From positions 186,001 through 250,000 of the forward strand of contig NZ_FOUR01000007.1 of NCBI RefSeq assembly GCF_900114925.1: a stretch of DNA of 64,000 nt, read 5' to 3'. The notes under the pieces were generated by a model. That model saw nothing but the letters and a program-made list of their open reading frames with translations, ran no database searches and had not been told where the DNA came from. The position numbers and the translations under genes are program-made. Source of the stretch: Marinobacter pelagius. Lineage in GTDB: Bacteria > Pseudomonadota > Gammaproteobacteria > Pseudomonadales > Oleiphilaceae. This document shows, one piece after another, positions 47,003-56,624 of this stretch (the first letter of the stretch is position 1; every line of letters begins with the position of its first letter).

Positions 47003-48339
47003 AGCGCCTCCACGAGTGTTCGGAACTGGTCACCGCGATCCAGATAGTCGCGGAACATGTCAAAACTGGCGCACGCCGGCGACAGCAGCACCCGGTCACC
47101 CGGGCGGGCCGCCTTCCGGGCGGCCGAGACTGCGTCGTTCAGGGTGCCGGCCCGCACGGTCTGAACGCAGCTGCCGATGGCCTCCGCTATCCGGTCCGCG
47201 TCCGTGCCGATCAGCACCACCGCCCGGCAATACAGCGCAACCGGCGCCTCCAGGGGCGCGAAGTCCGCGCCCTTGCCATCACCGCCGGCAATCAGCACCA
47301 CCTTGCCCTGCTCCGGGGCCAGGCTCTCGATGGCCGCCACCGTGGCCCCCACGTTGGTGCCCTTGGAATCATTGATGTAGTCAACGCCCTCGAAACTGCG
47401 GACAAACTCACAGCGGTGCGGCAGGCCCCGGAACTCCCGGGCTACCTGCAACATGACGTCCATCGGGAACCCCGCCGCATGGCCAAGGGCCAGTGCTGCC
47501 ATGACATTACTGACGTTGTGGCGGCCCAGGAGCCGGAGCTCGCTGGTGAGCAGCAGGTTGTCGAACCCGAAGGTGATCCAGGTACCCTGATCGTCGTCCC
47601 GGGTACTGAACGTATCCGGGTTCACCCGGTGAAAACCGAAACACAGGAACCGCAGGGTGTCCCGGGCCATGGGTGTGCTAAGGGCATCATCCAGGTTGAC
47701 GACAGCATTCTTCGCGCCCCGGAATATCCGCTGTTTGGCCTGGAAGTAGGCCATCTTGTTCGGATAACGGTCCATGTGGTCATCGCTGACATTCAGCACC
47801 GTGGCAGCCAGCGCATTCAGTACATCGGTGGTCTCCAGCTGGAAACTGGACAGCTCCAGCACGTAGAGATCGGCACCGCGCCCGAGCAGATCCAGGGCCG
47901 GGGTTCCGATATTGCCTCCGACTTCCACCTTGCGACCGGCCGCTTTCGCCATCTCGCCCACCAGGGTGGTGACCGTGGTCTTGCCGTTGGAGCCGGTGAT
48001 GGCAATGATCGGCGCATCCGCCGCCTCGGCGAACAGATCGATATCGCCCCGGATCCGGGCACCACCCTCGGCCGCGCCCGCGATGGCCGGCTCGGCGATG
48101 CTGATGCCGGGGCTGACCACCAGCTCGTTGAACCCGGCGAACAGCTCGGTATCGAACGCGCCCAGATGAACCGGTATTTCCGGCCAGCTCGAGCGCAGTT
48201 CGTCCAGGCCCGGCGGCGCGGAACGGCTGTCCGCCACCGCAACCTCCCGACCCTGTTCGGACAGGTAGCGCACGCAGGAGAGCCCGGTCTTACCGAGCCC
48301 TACCACCAATGTGCGACGATCCGAAGCAATGACACTCAT
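46999..48339 (-). CDS. murD: UDP-N-acetylmuramoylalanine-D-glutamate ligase
   Basis: MurD (446 aa) adds D-glutamate to the stem peptide. The N-terminal LVVGLGKTGLSCVRYL, the ATP loop ITGSNGKTTVTTLVGEM, and the C-terminal LLSPACASFDMFRDYLDRG are diagnostic. It lies between mraY (15-base gap) and ftsW (4-base overlap). Length is typical. Confidence 0.98.
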   Translation of the reverse strand: MSVIASDRRTLVVGLGKTGLSCVRYLSEQGREVAVADSRSAPPGLDELRSSWPEIPVHLGAFDTELFAGFNELVVSPGISIAEPAIAGAAEGGARIRGDIDLFAEAADAPIIAITGSNGKTTVTTLVGEMAKAAGRKVEVGGNIGTPALDLLGRGADLYVLELSSFQLETTDVLNALAATVLNVSDDHMDRYPNKMAYFQAKQRIFRGAKNAVVNLDDALSTPMARDTLRFLCFGFHRVNPDTFSTRDDDQGTWITFGFDNLLLTSELRLLGRHNVSNVMAALALGHAAGFPMDVMLQVAREFRGLPHRCEFVRSFEGVDYINDSKGTNVGATVAAIESLAPEQGKVVLIAGGDGKGADFAPLEAPVALYCRAVVLIGTDADRIAEAIGSCVQTVRAGTLNDAVSAARKAARPGDRVLLSPACASFDMFRDYLDRGDQFRTLVEAL

Positions 48340-48354
48340 AGCCGTAGCGTTACC

Positions 48355-49440
48355 CTATCGTATCTTCAGACTGGCCAGGCCAATCAGGACCAGAACCACA
48401 GTGACCACCCAGAACCGCACGATAACGCGGGGTTCCGGCCAGCCTTTCAATTCAAAGTGATGGTGCAGCGGCGCCATCCGGAAAATCCGGCGCCCGGTCA
48501 GGCGGAACGACGCCACCTGCAGGATCACCGAGATGGTCTCCATGACGAAGATCCCGCCCATGATGAACAGCACGATTTCCTGGCGCACGATGACCGCCAC
48601 CACGCCCAAGGCTGCCCCCAGGGCCAGCGCCCCAACATCACCCATGAACACCTGGGCCGGATAGGTGTTGAACCACAGAAACCCGAGCCCGGCACCCACC
48701 AGGGAACCGCAGAAGATAATGAGCTCACCGGTTCCCGGCAGATGGGGAATCAGCAGGTAATTGGCAAACTGCGCGTGTCCGGACACATAGGCGAAAATGG
48801 CCAGCGCGCCGGCGACCATGACCGTAGGCATGATCGCGAGTCCATCCAGGCCGTCGGTCAGGTTGACCGCGTTGCTGCTGCCTACGATCACGAAATAACT
48901 GAGCAGGATGAACAGCACCGGGCCCAGGGTCAGGGAAACATCCTTCAGGAACGGCAGATACAGGGACGTCTCCTGGGGCAGCGCGGAGCTGAAGTACAGG
49001 AAAATCGCCGCACCGGCGCCGATCACCGATTGCCAGAAGTATTTCCATTTCGCCGGAAGCCCCCGGGGATTGCGCTCCACCACCTTGCGATAGTCATCGA
49101 CCCAGCCAATGGCGCCGAACAGCATGGTGACCAGCAGGGTGATCCACACATAACGGTTGGTCAGATCAGCCCACAGCAGGGTACTGACGGCAATGGCCAC
49201 CAGGATCAGTGCGCCGCCCATGGTCGGAGTGCCCGCCTTGCTGAGGTGGGTCTGGGGACCGTCATCCCGAACCGCCTGGCCGATCTGGTACTGGCTGAGC
49301 TTGCGGATCATCATCGGCCCGATAATGAGCGAGATCAGCAGTGCCGTCAGAATCCCCAGAATCGCGCGCAGCGTCAGGTACTGAAACACCGTCAGTTCGG
49401 AAAAATATTGCGATAGAACCTCTGTCAGCCAGAGCAGCAT
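48355..49440 (-). CDS. mraY: Phospho-N-acetylmuramoyl-pentapeptide transferase MraY
   Basis: MraY (361 aa) makes lipid I from UDP-MurNAc-pentapeptide and undecaprenyl phosphate. About ten membrane segments are visible. The cytoplasmic motifs [28 protein letters not shown] (catalytic Asp cluster) and [15 protein letters not shown] are intact, as is [13 protein letters not shown] near the C-terminus. Its start touches the murF stop (TAATG), so translation is coupled. Confidence 0.98.
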   Translation of the reverse strand: MLLWLTEVLSQYFSELTVFQYLTLRAILGILTALLISLIIGPMMIRKLSQYQIGQAVRDDGPQTHLSKAGTPTMGGALILVAIAVSTLLWADLTNRYVWITLLVTMLFGAIGWVDDYRKVVERNPRGLPAKWKYFWQSVIGAGAAIFLYFSSALPQETSLYLPFLKDVSLTLGPVLFILLSYFVIVGSSNAVNLTDGLDGLAIMPTVMVAGALAIFAYVSGHAQFANYLLIPHLPGTGELIIFCGSLVGAGLGFLWFNTYPAQVFMGDVGALALGAALGVVAVIVRQEIVLFIMGGIFVMETISVILQVASFRLTGRRIFRMAPLHHHFELKGWPEPRVIVRFWVVTVVLVLIGLASLKIR

Positions 49441-50816
49441 TAGTTATTCACCTTTTCTTTAATTCCCTCCACCACGCGATCCATGGCGGAACTGCGAGAA
49501 CCCTTCACCAGCACGGTGATTTCAGAACCAAGGGTACTGACGATGGCATTCACTGCCTCTTCATGGGTCGGAAACTGCTCGGCTTCCGGCCCGAATCCAT
49601 CCACATAACCTTCACAACCGGGACCCACTACCATCAAACGGTCGATGCCCCTTTCTTTCGCTGCGGCTCCCACTTCGGCGTGCAGGGCGCGGGCATCCGG
49701 GCCCAGTTCGGCCATGGCACCAAAGACCGCCACCCGTTGGCCGGCGCGCTCTGCAAGCACTGCCACCGCCGCTTTCATGGACGCAGGGTTGGCGTTGTAA
49801 CTGTCGTCGATCAGGGTCAATTCCCGACCCAGTTCCAGCATCTGAAGACGGCCCTTGACGGACTGGATACCCACCAGGCCGTCCTCCAGCTGCTGATCGG
49901 TGGCGCCCAGTTCCCGGGTCGCGGCGATCGCCATCAGGGCATTACTCCGGTTGTGCTCACCCGGAAACGAAAGCGTCAGGGTGCAGGACCAGCCATCGGG
50001 GCCGGTCACTGTCAGTTGTTGACCGGTGCCGGACACTCGGGCGTCCGTGACCTGGTAATCCGCTTCCGGATGTCCAAAGCGGCTGACACTGACCACACGG
50101 CGATCTCTCGCCCGTGCCAGCCACTGATCGAAAGCGGGATCGTCCCGGTTCAGAACCACCAGGCCACCCTCGGCAACGCCTTCGATGATCTCGCCCTTGG
50201 CCCGGACAATGTTTTCGTAGCTCCCGAACCCTTCCAGGTGAGCCTGGCCGGCGTTGGTCAGGATCACTACCTGTGGCCTGGCCACCGCCACGGTATGGGC
50301 GATCTCGCCCAGACCACTGGCGCCCAGCTCGATAGCGGCAAACCGGTGTTCAGGGGCCAGGCGGAACAACGTCAGGGGCACCCCGATGTGATTGTTCAGG
50401 TTGCCCTCGGTCGCCAGGGTCGGCCCCATGCGCGACAGCACCGCCGCAGTCATTTCCCGGACTGTGGTCTTGCCACTGCTTCCGGTGACAGCCACCAGTT
50501 GCACCTGGCTTTCTTTCCGGTTGCCCTCCGCCAGCCGGGCCAGGGCCTCGACGGTATCGGTCACCACCAGTTGCGGGATGGTGATACTGCTGTCTTCGGT
50601 GTCCACCACCGCTGCCACTGCACCGGCCTCCTGTGCCTTTGCCAGGAACCGGTGCCCATCAAAATTCTCACCCCGCAGGGCGACGAACAGATCCCCTTGC
50701 GCCAGCGTCCGGGTGTCGGTTGATACCCCTTCATACCGGACAGATTCCAATGACCGCGCTGCGCACCTGGCGCCAGTCCAGTCACGGGCCTCCGCCAGCG
50801 AAAAGGCGCGCATCAT
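49440..50816 (-). CDS. murF: UDP-MurNAc-tripeptide-D-Ala-D-Ala ligase MurF
   Basis: MurF (458 aa) adds the D-Ala-D-Ala dipeptide. The ATP loop [30 protein letters not shown] and [17 protein letters not shown] are family motifs. Two ATG codons stand in tandem; the first (50816) follows GGAGGTGTGGC and overlaps the murE stop as ATGA. A longer frame to 50843 lies inside murE and is not used. Confidence 0.97.
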   Translation of the reverse strand: MMRAFSLAEARDWTGARCAARSLESVRYEGVSTDTRTLAQGDLFVALRGENFDGHRFLAKAQEAGAVAAVVDTEDSSITIPQLVVTDTVEALARLAEGNRKESQVQLVAVTGSSGKTTVREMTAAVLSRMGPTLATEGNLNNHIGVPLTLFRLAPEHRFAAIELGASGLGEIAHTVAVARPQVVILTNAGQAHLEGFGSYENIVRAKGEIIEGVAEGGLVVLNRDDPAFDQWLARARDRRVVSVSRFGHPEADYQVTDARVSGTGQQLTVTGPDGWSCTLTLSFPGEHNRSNALMAIAATRELGATDQQLEDGLVGIQSVKGRLQMLELGRELTLIDDSYNANPASMKAAVAVLAERAGQRVAVFGAMAELGPDARALHAEVGAAAKERGIDRLMVVGPGCEGYVDGFGPEAEQFPTHEEAVNAIVSTLGSEITVLVKGSRSSAMDRVVEGIKEKVNN

Positions 50817-52297
50817 GCCACACCTCCGTTGAGCTTCAGGCAATGCCTGACCTGCTCGGTGTCGCTGAATGGCAGCTTCTGACCCGCAATTTCCTGGTAG
50901 GCCTCGTGCCCCTTGCCGGCAACCAGCACCAGATCGTCCGGGCCGGCCTGGGCAATGGCGCTCTGGATGGCCTCGGCACGGTCATGGATCACCGTGACCT
51001 GCCCGGTTTGTTCAAAGCCGGCCAGGATGTCCCGGACAATTGCCTCGGGCGCCTCACTGCGGGGGTTGTCATCGGTCACAATGACCGCGTCCGCCAGTTG
51101 CTCGGCTTCCCGCGCCATTTCCGGGCGCTTTCCGGAATCCCGGTCACCACCGCAGCCGAATACACAGATCAGCCGGCCAGCCACGTGCGGCCGAAGTGCT
51201 GACAGGGCATTTGAGAGAGCGTCCGGTGTGTGGGCGTAATCCACCACCACCCGAACGCCGTTATTGCCGGTAAACCGTTCCAGCCGCCCCGGTGGCGGCA
51301 GCAGCCGGCCAACGGCTTCCCGGACCCGATCCACGGGTACGCCAAGGCTCAACACCGCGGCCATGGCCGCCAGCACATTGCTGGCATTGAAACTGCCCAT
51401 CAGGGGAACGCGGATATCGAATGCCCCCCATTCGCCATCAACCGCAGCCTCGAACCCTTCGTCGGTCGGGCGGAACTCCTTCAACCAGAGTTCGGTCTGG
51501 GCTTCGTGCAAGCTGTACCTGACCCGGTCACACTTCCCGTCCAGTTGTCCATACAGCTGGCGCCCGAACGGGTCATCGAAATTGATCACCGCGAAGTGCA
51601 GCGATTCGCGCTCGAACAGCTTTGCCTTCGCCGCGCCATAGGCCTCCATCGACCCGTGGTAATCCAGATGATCGCGGGTCAGGTTGGTGAAGACCGCCCC
51701 GGTCATGGTGAGATTGTCCACCCGGCCCTGATCGAGGGCATGGGACGACACCTCCATGGCTGCGGCCCGGCCACCCTGTGCCAGGATCCGGTACAACACC
51801 CGGTTTACCTGCACCACATCCGGGGTGGTGTGACTCGCCGGCTGAAGGGCGTCGGGCATACCGTAGCCGAGTGTGCCGATCACGCCGCAGGGCGTTCCGG
51901 TATCCTTGAGCAGGCGCGCAATGTACTGGGAGACCGAGGTCTTGCCATTGGTGCCGGTGACGCCAATCAGCCGCAGTCGTTGCGAGGGATGCTCGAAAAA
52001 ACGATCCGCCAGGCGACCAAGTTGCTCCCGCAACCCGACCACCGGCACGATGAGCGCACCATGGTGTTCGGCACATTCGCCCGCGGTAACGGACTCCAGC
52101 AACACAACCGTCGCGCCAGCCTCGATGGCCTTGTCGACGTAAAAATCCGCCGGCGTTCGCGCGCCAGCCAGCGCCACGAAGGCATCTCCGGACCGGACCT
52201 CGCGGCTGTCGGTCTTCAGTCCGTGAATGGTGACATCGAATACCGACGGCACCTCGACGATGCCATGCAACAAAGTGCTGAGTGATGCGATGCACAT
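50813..52297 (-). CDS. murE: UDP-MurNAc-dipeptide 2,6-diaminopimelate ligase MurE
   Basis: MurE (494 aa) adds the third stem-peptide residue. The ATP loop GVTGTNGKTSVSQYIARLL and the MEVSSHALDQGRVD segment identify a Mur ligase of the MurE type, and DDNPRSEAP carries the DNPR motif that selects meso-diaminopimelate rather than lysine. It starts 5 bases after ftsI and overlaps murF by 4 bases. Confidence 0.97.
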   Translation of the reverse strand: MCIASLSTLLHGIVEVPSVFDVTIHGLKTDSREVRSGDAFVALAGARTPADFYVDKAIEAGATVVLLESVTAGECAEHHGALIVPVVGLREQLGRLADRFFEHPSQRLRLIGVTGTNGKTSVSQYIARLLKDTGTPCGVIGTLGYGMPDALQPASHTTPDVVQVNRVLYRILAQGGRAAAMEVSSHALDQGRVDNLTMTGAVFTNLTRDHLDYHGSMEAYGAAKAKLFERESLHFAVINFDDPFGRQLYGQLDGKCDRVRYSLHEAQTELWLKEFRPTDEGFEAAVDGEWGAFDIRVPLMGSFNASNVLAAMAAVLSLGVPVDRVREAVGRLLPPPGRLERFTGNNGVRVVVDYAHTPDALSNALSALRPHVAGRLICVFGCGGDRDSGKRPEMAREAEQLADAVIVTDDNPRSEAPEAIVRDILAGFEQTGQVTVIHDRAEAIQSAIAQAGPDDLVLVAGKGHEAYQEIAGQKLPFSDTEQVRHCLKLNGGVA

Positions 52298-52301
52298 AGG
52301 G

Positions 52302-54050
52302 TTAACCTCGCTCCCCGGTCGTCGGCGACTCGCCAGGCGAGCCGGTGACTTCCAGTTCAGGCTTCACATTCAGCAGTCGCAGTGCGTCACTCATCACCCG
52401 GGCGAATACCGGGGCGGCTACCTCACCGCCGTAATATTCCCCGGACTGCGGCGCATCAACGGCCACAACGGTAACGATTCTCGGATTATCAATCGGTGCC
52501 ATTCCGGCAAAAATCGCCTTGTACTGGCTGTCCTCATAACCTTGAGCGCCAACCAGGTGAACAGTTCCTGTCTTTCCGCCGGCAGAGTAAAAGCCGGGCT
52601 GGGCACGGGTACCGGTACCCTTCTCGACTACTTCTGCCAGCATTTGCCGGACCTCGTGTGCCACACCCTCGGAAAGCACCCGCTGGCCCCGTGGCGGCTC
52701 ATCGACCTTGAGCAGGCTCAACGGGTACCGGATACCGCCATTGGCCAGAACCATGTAGGCCTGGGCCAGTTGCAGGGCGTTCACGCTCATGCCATAGCCA
52801 TAGGAAAGTGTGGCCTCCTCAACGGGACGCCATTTGGGCGGGGCCGGCAATATGCCAACCGCCTCGCCCGGGAACCCCACGCCGGTAGGCTGACCCAGGC
52901 CCAGGCGGCTGTAGAGATCCCGAATCACGTCACCACCGATTTCCGAAGCAATCTTGCTCATGCCCACGTTACTGGACTTCACAATTATGCCGGTGAGATC
53001 CAGGACCCCGTAATTGCGATGGTCACGGATAGTAAAACGACCGAACCGGCGATAGCCGGGGGAGGTATCGATGGTGTCGCCAGACTTATAAAGGCCGGAC
53101 TCCAGGGCTGCGGCCACGGTAATCGGCTTCATGGTCGAGCCGGGTTCGAACAGGTCGGTGATGGCCTTGTTTCTGAGGTTCTCCGCCGCCAGCTGGCTCC
53201 GGTCATTAGGGTTGTAGGAGCCCTGGTTCACCATCGCCAGAACCTCTCCGGTGTCCACGTCCAGCATCACCAGGGTACCGCCCCGAGCCTTGTGGGCGTT
53301 AACCACCGCTTTCAGCTCCCGGTAGGCCAAGTACTGAAGGCGAAGATCGAGACTGAGTTCGAGTTTCTGTCCCGGCTGGGCATCCCGGATCAGGGTCAGG
53401 TCCTTGATGGCCCGGCCACGATTGTCCTTGAGCACGCGCTTGCGCCCGGACTCCCCGGAGAGCCAGTCGTTGTAGGCCAGTTCAATGCCTTCCTGGCCGC
53501 GCTCGTCGATATCGGTGAAGCCTACGACGTGAGCGGTCACTTCGCCTGCAGGGTAGTAACGACGGTATTCCTGACGACTGTAGACACCATTGATGTCCAA
53601 CGCCATCGCGTCCCGGGCAAGGGAGGGCTGAACCTTGCGGCGCAGGTAGATGAATTCCCGGCCGGCATAGTCCCGGAGCCGCTCCCGCAGACGGGCTTCA
53701 TTGATACCCAGCAGGCGGGCCAGGTTGGCCAGCCGGGGCTCGTCGGGATTGGCTTCAGAGGGATTGGCCCAGATTGTCTGGACCGGGGTACTGACCGCCA
53801 GCGGTTCGCCATGACGATCACTGATGACACCTCGATGGGCGTCGATGGTCTCGACCCGGATGGTGCGGACGTCGCCCTGTTTGCGCAGAAACTCGTTGTC
53901 CACCACATGCAGGTCCACCAGCCGCCAGCCCAGGGCGGCAACCACCAGCAGGAAAACACCCAGCACGGTGCCGAACCGCCAGGCTTTCAGCCCTGCAGCC
54001 ATACGTTGGCCCCATGTTGTCTGTGTTCCCTGACCGGACAAATCGATCAC
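52302..54050 (-). CDS. ftsI: Penicillin-binding protein 3 (septal transpeptidase FtsI)
   Basis: FtsI (582 aa) cross-links septal peptidoglycan. It has a cytoplasmic N-terminus, one membrane segment (about 27-47), a pedestal domain (RGVISDRHGEPLAVSTPV) and a transpeptidase domain with STMK at 305-308 (nucleophile S305), a SSN triad and the GGKTGTVHL motif. Length and numbering match E. coli FtsI closely. It lies between ftsL (32-base gap) and murE, the standard dcw order. Confidence 0.98.
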   Translation of the reverse strand: MIDLSGQGTQTTWGQRMAAGLKAWRFGTVLGVFLLVVAALGWRLVDLHVVDNEFLRKQGDVRTIRVETIDAHRGVISDRHGEPLAVSTPVQTIWANPSEANPDEPRLANLARLLGINEARLRERLRDYAGREFIYLRRKVQPSLARDAMALDINGVYSRQEYRRYYPAGEVTAHVVGFTDIDERGQEGIELAYNDWLSGESGRKRVLKDNRGRAIKDLTLIRDAQPGQKLELSLDLRLQYLAYRELKAVVNAHKARGGTLVMLDVDTGEVLAMVNQGSYNPNDRSQLAAENLRNKAITDLFEPGSTMKPITVAAALESGLYKSGDTIDTSPGYRRFGRFTIRDHRNYGVLDLTGIIVKSSNVGMSKIASEIGGDVIRDLYSRLGLGQPTGVGFPGEAVGILPAPPKWRPVEEATLSYGYGMSVNALQLAQAYMVLANGGIRYPLSLLKVDEPPRGQRVLSEGVAHEVRQMLAEVVEKGTGTRAQPGFYSAGGKTGTVHLVGAQGYEDSQYKAIFAGMAPIDNPRIVTVVAVDAPQSGEYYGGEVAAPVFARVMSDALRLLNVKPELEVTGSPGESPTTGERG

Positions 54051-54082
54051 CCTGACGTTTTGTAAATGTTATTGTTATCGGA

Positions 54083-54493
54083 TTACCGGACCGATGCCGG
54101 CGACATCAGCGGTACCAGGACAATATCCTCACGGCCCGGAACGACCATACCAAGCCGCTCGGAAGCCAGTGCCTCCACACGGCCGTGGGCGCTGAGAGCG
54201 CTCTGCTCGAGCAGCAACTGGCTCCACTCCCTCTGGTACTGGTCCCGCTGCGCCTGCAACTGGGACAGGGTATTGAACAACTCCCGGTTTTCGTGGGCAC
54301 TGACCACCACGCCGATGGACGATGCCACCAGCACAGCCATCAGACCCAGAGACACCAGCACCCGCTTCTGGCGGGTGGCATCGAATACCTGCTGTGAAAT
54401 GCGAACCGCGGTGGCAACACCATCGCGGACCCTTTGCCTGTTCAGTTTGGCCGTCTTGACCGGCTGTTCTATGGCTACCGCGCCCATGATCAC
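54083..54493 (-). CDS. ftsL: Cell division protein FtsL
   Basis: FtsL (136 aa) is a small bitopic division protein that acts with FtsQ and FtsB. It has a basic cytoplasmic N-terminus, one membrane segment ([20 protein letters not shown], about 45-64) and a periplasmic coiled coil ([20 protein letters not shown] onwards). Primary sequence is poorly conserved in the family, so the call rests on topology, size and position between rsmH (4-base overlap) and ftsI. The third codon is also a possible ATG start. Confidence 0.94.
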   Translation of the reverse strand: MIMGAVAIEQPVKTAKLNRQRVRDGVATAVRISQQVFDATRQKRVLVSLGLMAVLVASSIGVVVSAHENRELFNTLSQLQAQRDQYQREWSQLLLEQSALSAHGRVEALASERLGMVVPGREDIVLVPLMSPASVR

Positions 54494-55473
54494 GCGCTCC
54501 CCTGCGTTTTGTCGCTTCTGTCGATTCGCTCAAGTACCCGCATCACTGCACTGCGGGCCCGGACGTTATCACTGACTTCCTCTGCTCCGGCCTTGGCGGC
54601 TTTTCCCACCAGTCGGAACGCCGACTGCTCCTGATCGGCGGTAACCGGAATGCCTCGGGGCAACTTCGGTCCCCGCGCCAGGCCCCGCATGAAGCGCTTG
54701 ACCAGCCGGTCTTCCAGGGAGTGGAAACTGATCACCACCAGCCTGCCACCGGGCGCCAGGCGCTCCGCGGCGGCCTGCAGGCAGATCTCCAGATCCTCCA
54801 GCTCCCGATTGATATAGATGCGGATAGCCTGGAAGGTCCGGGTCGCCGGATGCTTGTGTTTTTCCTTCTTCGGAACGGCCTCGCTGACCAGCTCCGCCAA
54901 CTGCCTTGTGGTCTCGATAGGGGCCTCCTGACGGCGATCCACAACGAGACGGGCGATACGGCGGGAAAACCTTTCCTCTCCGTATCGCCAGATAACGTTT
55001 GCAATTTCCTGCTCCTCCGCCCGGGCCAGCCACTCGGCCGCACTCGGTGACTGATGCGGATTCATGCGCATGTCCAGCGGTCCGTCGCGCATGAAGCTGA
55101 AGCCCCGCGACGGGTCATCAAGCTGTGGAGACGACACCCCGAGATCCAGCAAAAGGCCGTCAATTTCGTCCCAGTCACGGCGAGCCATGGCCAGAGCCAG
55201 TTCGGCGAAGGAACCGTGGAACCAGGAGAAGCGGGGATCTTCAGCCGTCAGAGCCTCGGCAACCCGGATCGCTTCGGGATCCTTGTCGAAACCGAGGAGG
55301 TGCCCGTTCGGACCCAGGCGCTCAAGAATGAGCCGACTGTGACCGCCACGACCGAAAGTGCCATCCACGTATCTGCCATCGGGGTCGCCAACCAGGTAAT
55401 CGACCGCCGAATCCAGAAGTACCGAGCGGTGGGCGTAGTCCGCTCCGTCCTTCTGGTTGTGTTCGGAAGTCAT
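54490..55473 (-). CDS. rsmH: 16S rRNA (cytosine-1402-N4) methyltransferase RsmH
   Basis: RsmH/MraW (327 aa) methylates N4 of C1402 in the 16S rRNA decoding centre. The N-terminal [13 protein letters not shown], the SAM-binding [33 protein letters not shown] and [15 protein letters not shown] are diagnostic. It overlaps mraZ by 4 bases and ftsL by 4 bases. RsmI, which methylates the neighbouring 2'-O position of the same residue, is encoded just beyond rnpB. Confidence 0.98.
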   Translation of the reverse strand: MTSEHNQKDGADYAHRSVLLDSAVDYLVGDPDGRYVDGTFGRGGHSRLILERLGPNGHLLGFDKDPEAIRVAEALTAEDPRFSWFHGSFAELALAMARRDWDEIDGLLLDLGVSSPQLDDPSRGFSFMRDGPLDMRMNPHQSPSAAEWLARAEEQEIANVIWRYGEERFSRRIARLVVDRRQEAPIETTRQLAELVSEAVPKKEKHKHPATRTFQAIRIYINRELEDLEICLQAAAERLAPGGRLVVISFHSLEDRLVKRFMRGLARGPKLPRGIPVTADQEQSAFRLVGKAAKAGAEEVSDNVRARSAVMRVLERIDRSDKTQGSA

Positions 55474-55922
55474 AGTGAAAGCGCCTCCATTTCCGGCGGC
55501 ATGTCCTCATCGCCTGAAGACTCGTCCAGCCAGGCGAACCAGCGCTCCTCGCTCCAGAGCTCCAGCTTCTTGCCCTGACCGATCAGCATGAGCTTCTTCT
55601 CCAGATGGGCGTAGCTTCGAAGTGTGGGCGGAATCAGGATACGACCCGCAGAGTCCAGCTCCATGGGTGCAGCATTACCGAGTAACAGACGCTGCAGCCG
55701 CCTGGCGGCCTTGTTCATGTTGGGTAGGGCTTCAATCTTGGGGCGCAGGACCTCCCACTCGGGCTCCGGATACACCAGCAGACAGCGCTCTTCGTCGGCA
55801 TTGGCCGTCAGCACGATGCGGCCACCACAGATCTGCGAGAGCTCCTCGCGGACCTTGGAGGGGATCGCCAGGCGACCCTTCGCATCCATGTTGATGGCAT
55901 GACTGCCCAGAAAATTGCTCAT
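55470..55922 (-). CDS. mraZ: Transcriptional regulator MraZ
   Basis: MraZ (150 aa) is the AbrB-fold repressor of the dcw operon. Both repeats of the fold are seen: [16 protein letters not shown] near residue 11 and [18 protein letters not shown] in the second half, each with the DxxGR signature. It is the first gene of the cluster, overlaps rsmH by 4 bases, and is preceded by four direct repeats that fit its known operator type, so it probably represses its own operon. Confidence 0.97.
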   Translation of the reverse strand: MSNFLGSHAINMDAKGRLAIPSKVREELSQICGGRIVLTANADEERCLLVYPEPEWEVLRPKIEALPNMNKAARRLQRLLLGNAAPMELDSAGRILIPPTLRSYAHLEKKLMLIGQGKKLELWSEERWFAWLDESSGDEDMPPEMEALSL

Positions 55923-55946
55923 TTACACCGTCTCGGGTAGCTGAAA

Positions 55947-55981
55947 ACCACAAAAAACCACTAGAAACCACTTTTTCCCAC
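55947..55981 (-). promoter_or_regulatory. MraZ operator, four boxes at 10-base spacing
   Basis: On the minus strand GTGGG/GTGGT boxes occur four times at exact 10-base steps (plus-strand ACCAC at 55947, 55957 and 55967, CCCAC at 55977). E. coli MraZ binds three such TGGGN repeats with 5-base gaps. The array begins just after the predicted start of transcription, so binding should block the polymerase. Confidence 0.88.
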
Positions 55982-55989
55982 TTCTGCAC

Positions 55990-56018
55990 ACTATAGGAAC
56001 ACGCATTACACAATGCAA
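55990..56018 (-). promoter_or_regulatory. Promoter of the mraZ/dcw operon
   Basis: On the minus strand -35 TTGCAT (56013-56018) and -10 TATAGT (55990-55995) are separated by exactly 17 bases. The expected start is near 55983, at the edge of the MraZ boxes, leaving a leader of about 60 bases. Confidence 0.8.
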
Positions 56019-56225
56019 GCGCCGCAAATGGCGTCGGTCTCGTAAAAGTTCCTTTTATGACAAGAGGTTACGGGCGAAGATTTGTTCGGAGGGAGAGATT
56101 ACGGAAAAGAAACAAAAGGAAATCAAACACCTGCAAATAGTTTTGAAGATGGCAAGTTAGGTTTAAGATTTTTTGGCTATAAAGAATCAGGTTTGAGAAT
56201 TGCACACTTCACAGAAGGGAAAGGC
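56019..56225. other. Gene-free AT-rich stretch between mraZ promoter and rnpB
   Basis: About 200 bases without a recognised gene. The part from about 56085 to 56215 is strikingly poor in G+C compared with the rest of the window. One short frame runs through it and into rnpB on the plus strand but has no supporting ribosome site. It may be the processed 3' trailer of rnpB or a remnant of transferred DNA; nothing recognisable was found. Confidence 0.5.
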
Positions 56226-56569
56226 GAGCTCGCCGATAAGCCGGGTTCTGTCTTGGACAGTCATTCATCTAGGGCCTGCGTCACCACAGGCCTCAAGCAA
56301 CCTACCCGAATCCAGCGCGGGCCACGCCATTGGATTCCTATTTGGTCTTGCTCCAGGTGGGGTTTACCATCGCCGTGGACTGTTGCCAGCCACGCGGTGC
56401 GCTCTTACCGCACCATTTCACCCTTACCGGCGCCCGGAGGCGCTTAGGCGGTATACTTTCTGTTGCACTTTCCGTCGGCTCACGCCGCCCAGGCGTTACC
56501 TGGCACCTTGCCCTGCGGAGCCCGGACTTTCCTCCCCCGGCGGACCGGCGGCGACTGTCTGGCGAGCTC
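56226..56569 (-). ncRNA. rnpB: RNase P RNA, bacterial class A
   Basis: This is the catalytic RNA of RNase P, which trims tRNA 5' leaders. On the minus strand the 5' end GAGCTCGCC pairs with the 3' end GGCGAGCTC as helix P1. The universal core elements GAGGAAAGTCCGGGCTCC (near the 5' end), AGGGTGAAATGGTGCGGTAAGAG in parts, ACAGAA and the 3' GGCTTATCGG are all present in order. Length is about 344 bases, a little shorter than E. coli M1 RNA. It has its own promoter and lies between rsmI and mraZ. Confidence 0.96.
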
Positions 56570-56576
56570 GGGCGTG

Positions 56577-56605
56577 ACAATACTCTGCCCGTTCCGGGCA
56601 TGCAA
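56577..56605 (-). promoter_or_regulatory. Promoter of rnpB
   Basis: On the minus strand -35 TTGCAT (56600-56605) and -10 TATTGT (56577-56582) are 17 bases apart, and the RNA 5' end lies 8 bases beyond the -10. The -35 hexamer is identical to that of mraZ. Confidence 0.75.
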
Positions 56606-56624
56606 GGAAAACCTGCCCGGTCGC

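Noticed and set aside
55947..55981. Regular 10-base repeats considered as a small CRISPR or minisatellite
   Set aside because: Repeat unit is 5 bases, position and spacing fit the MraZ operator, and no spacer or cas gene is present.
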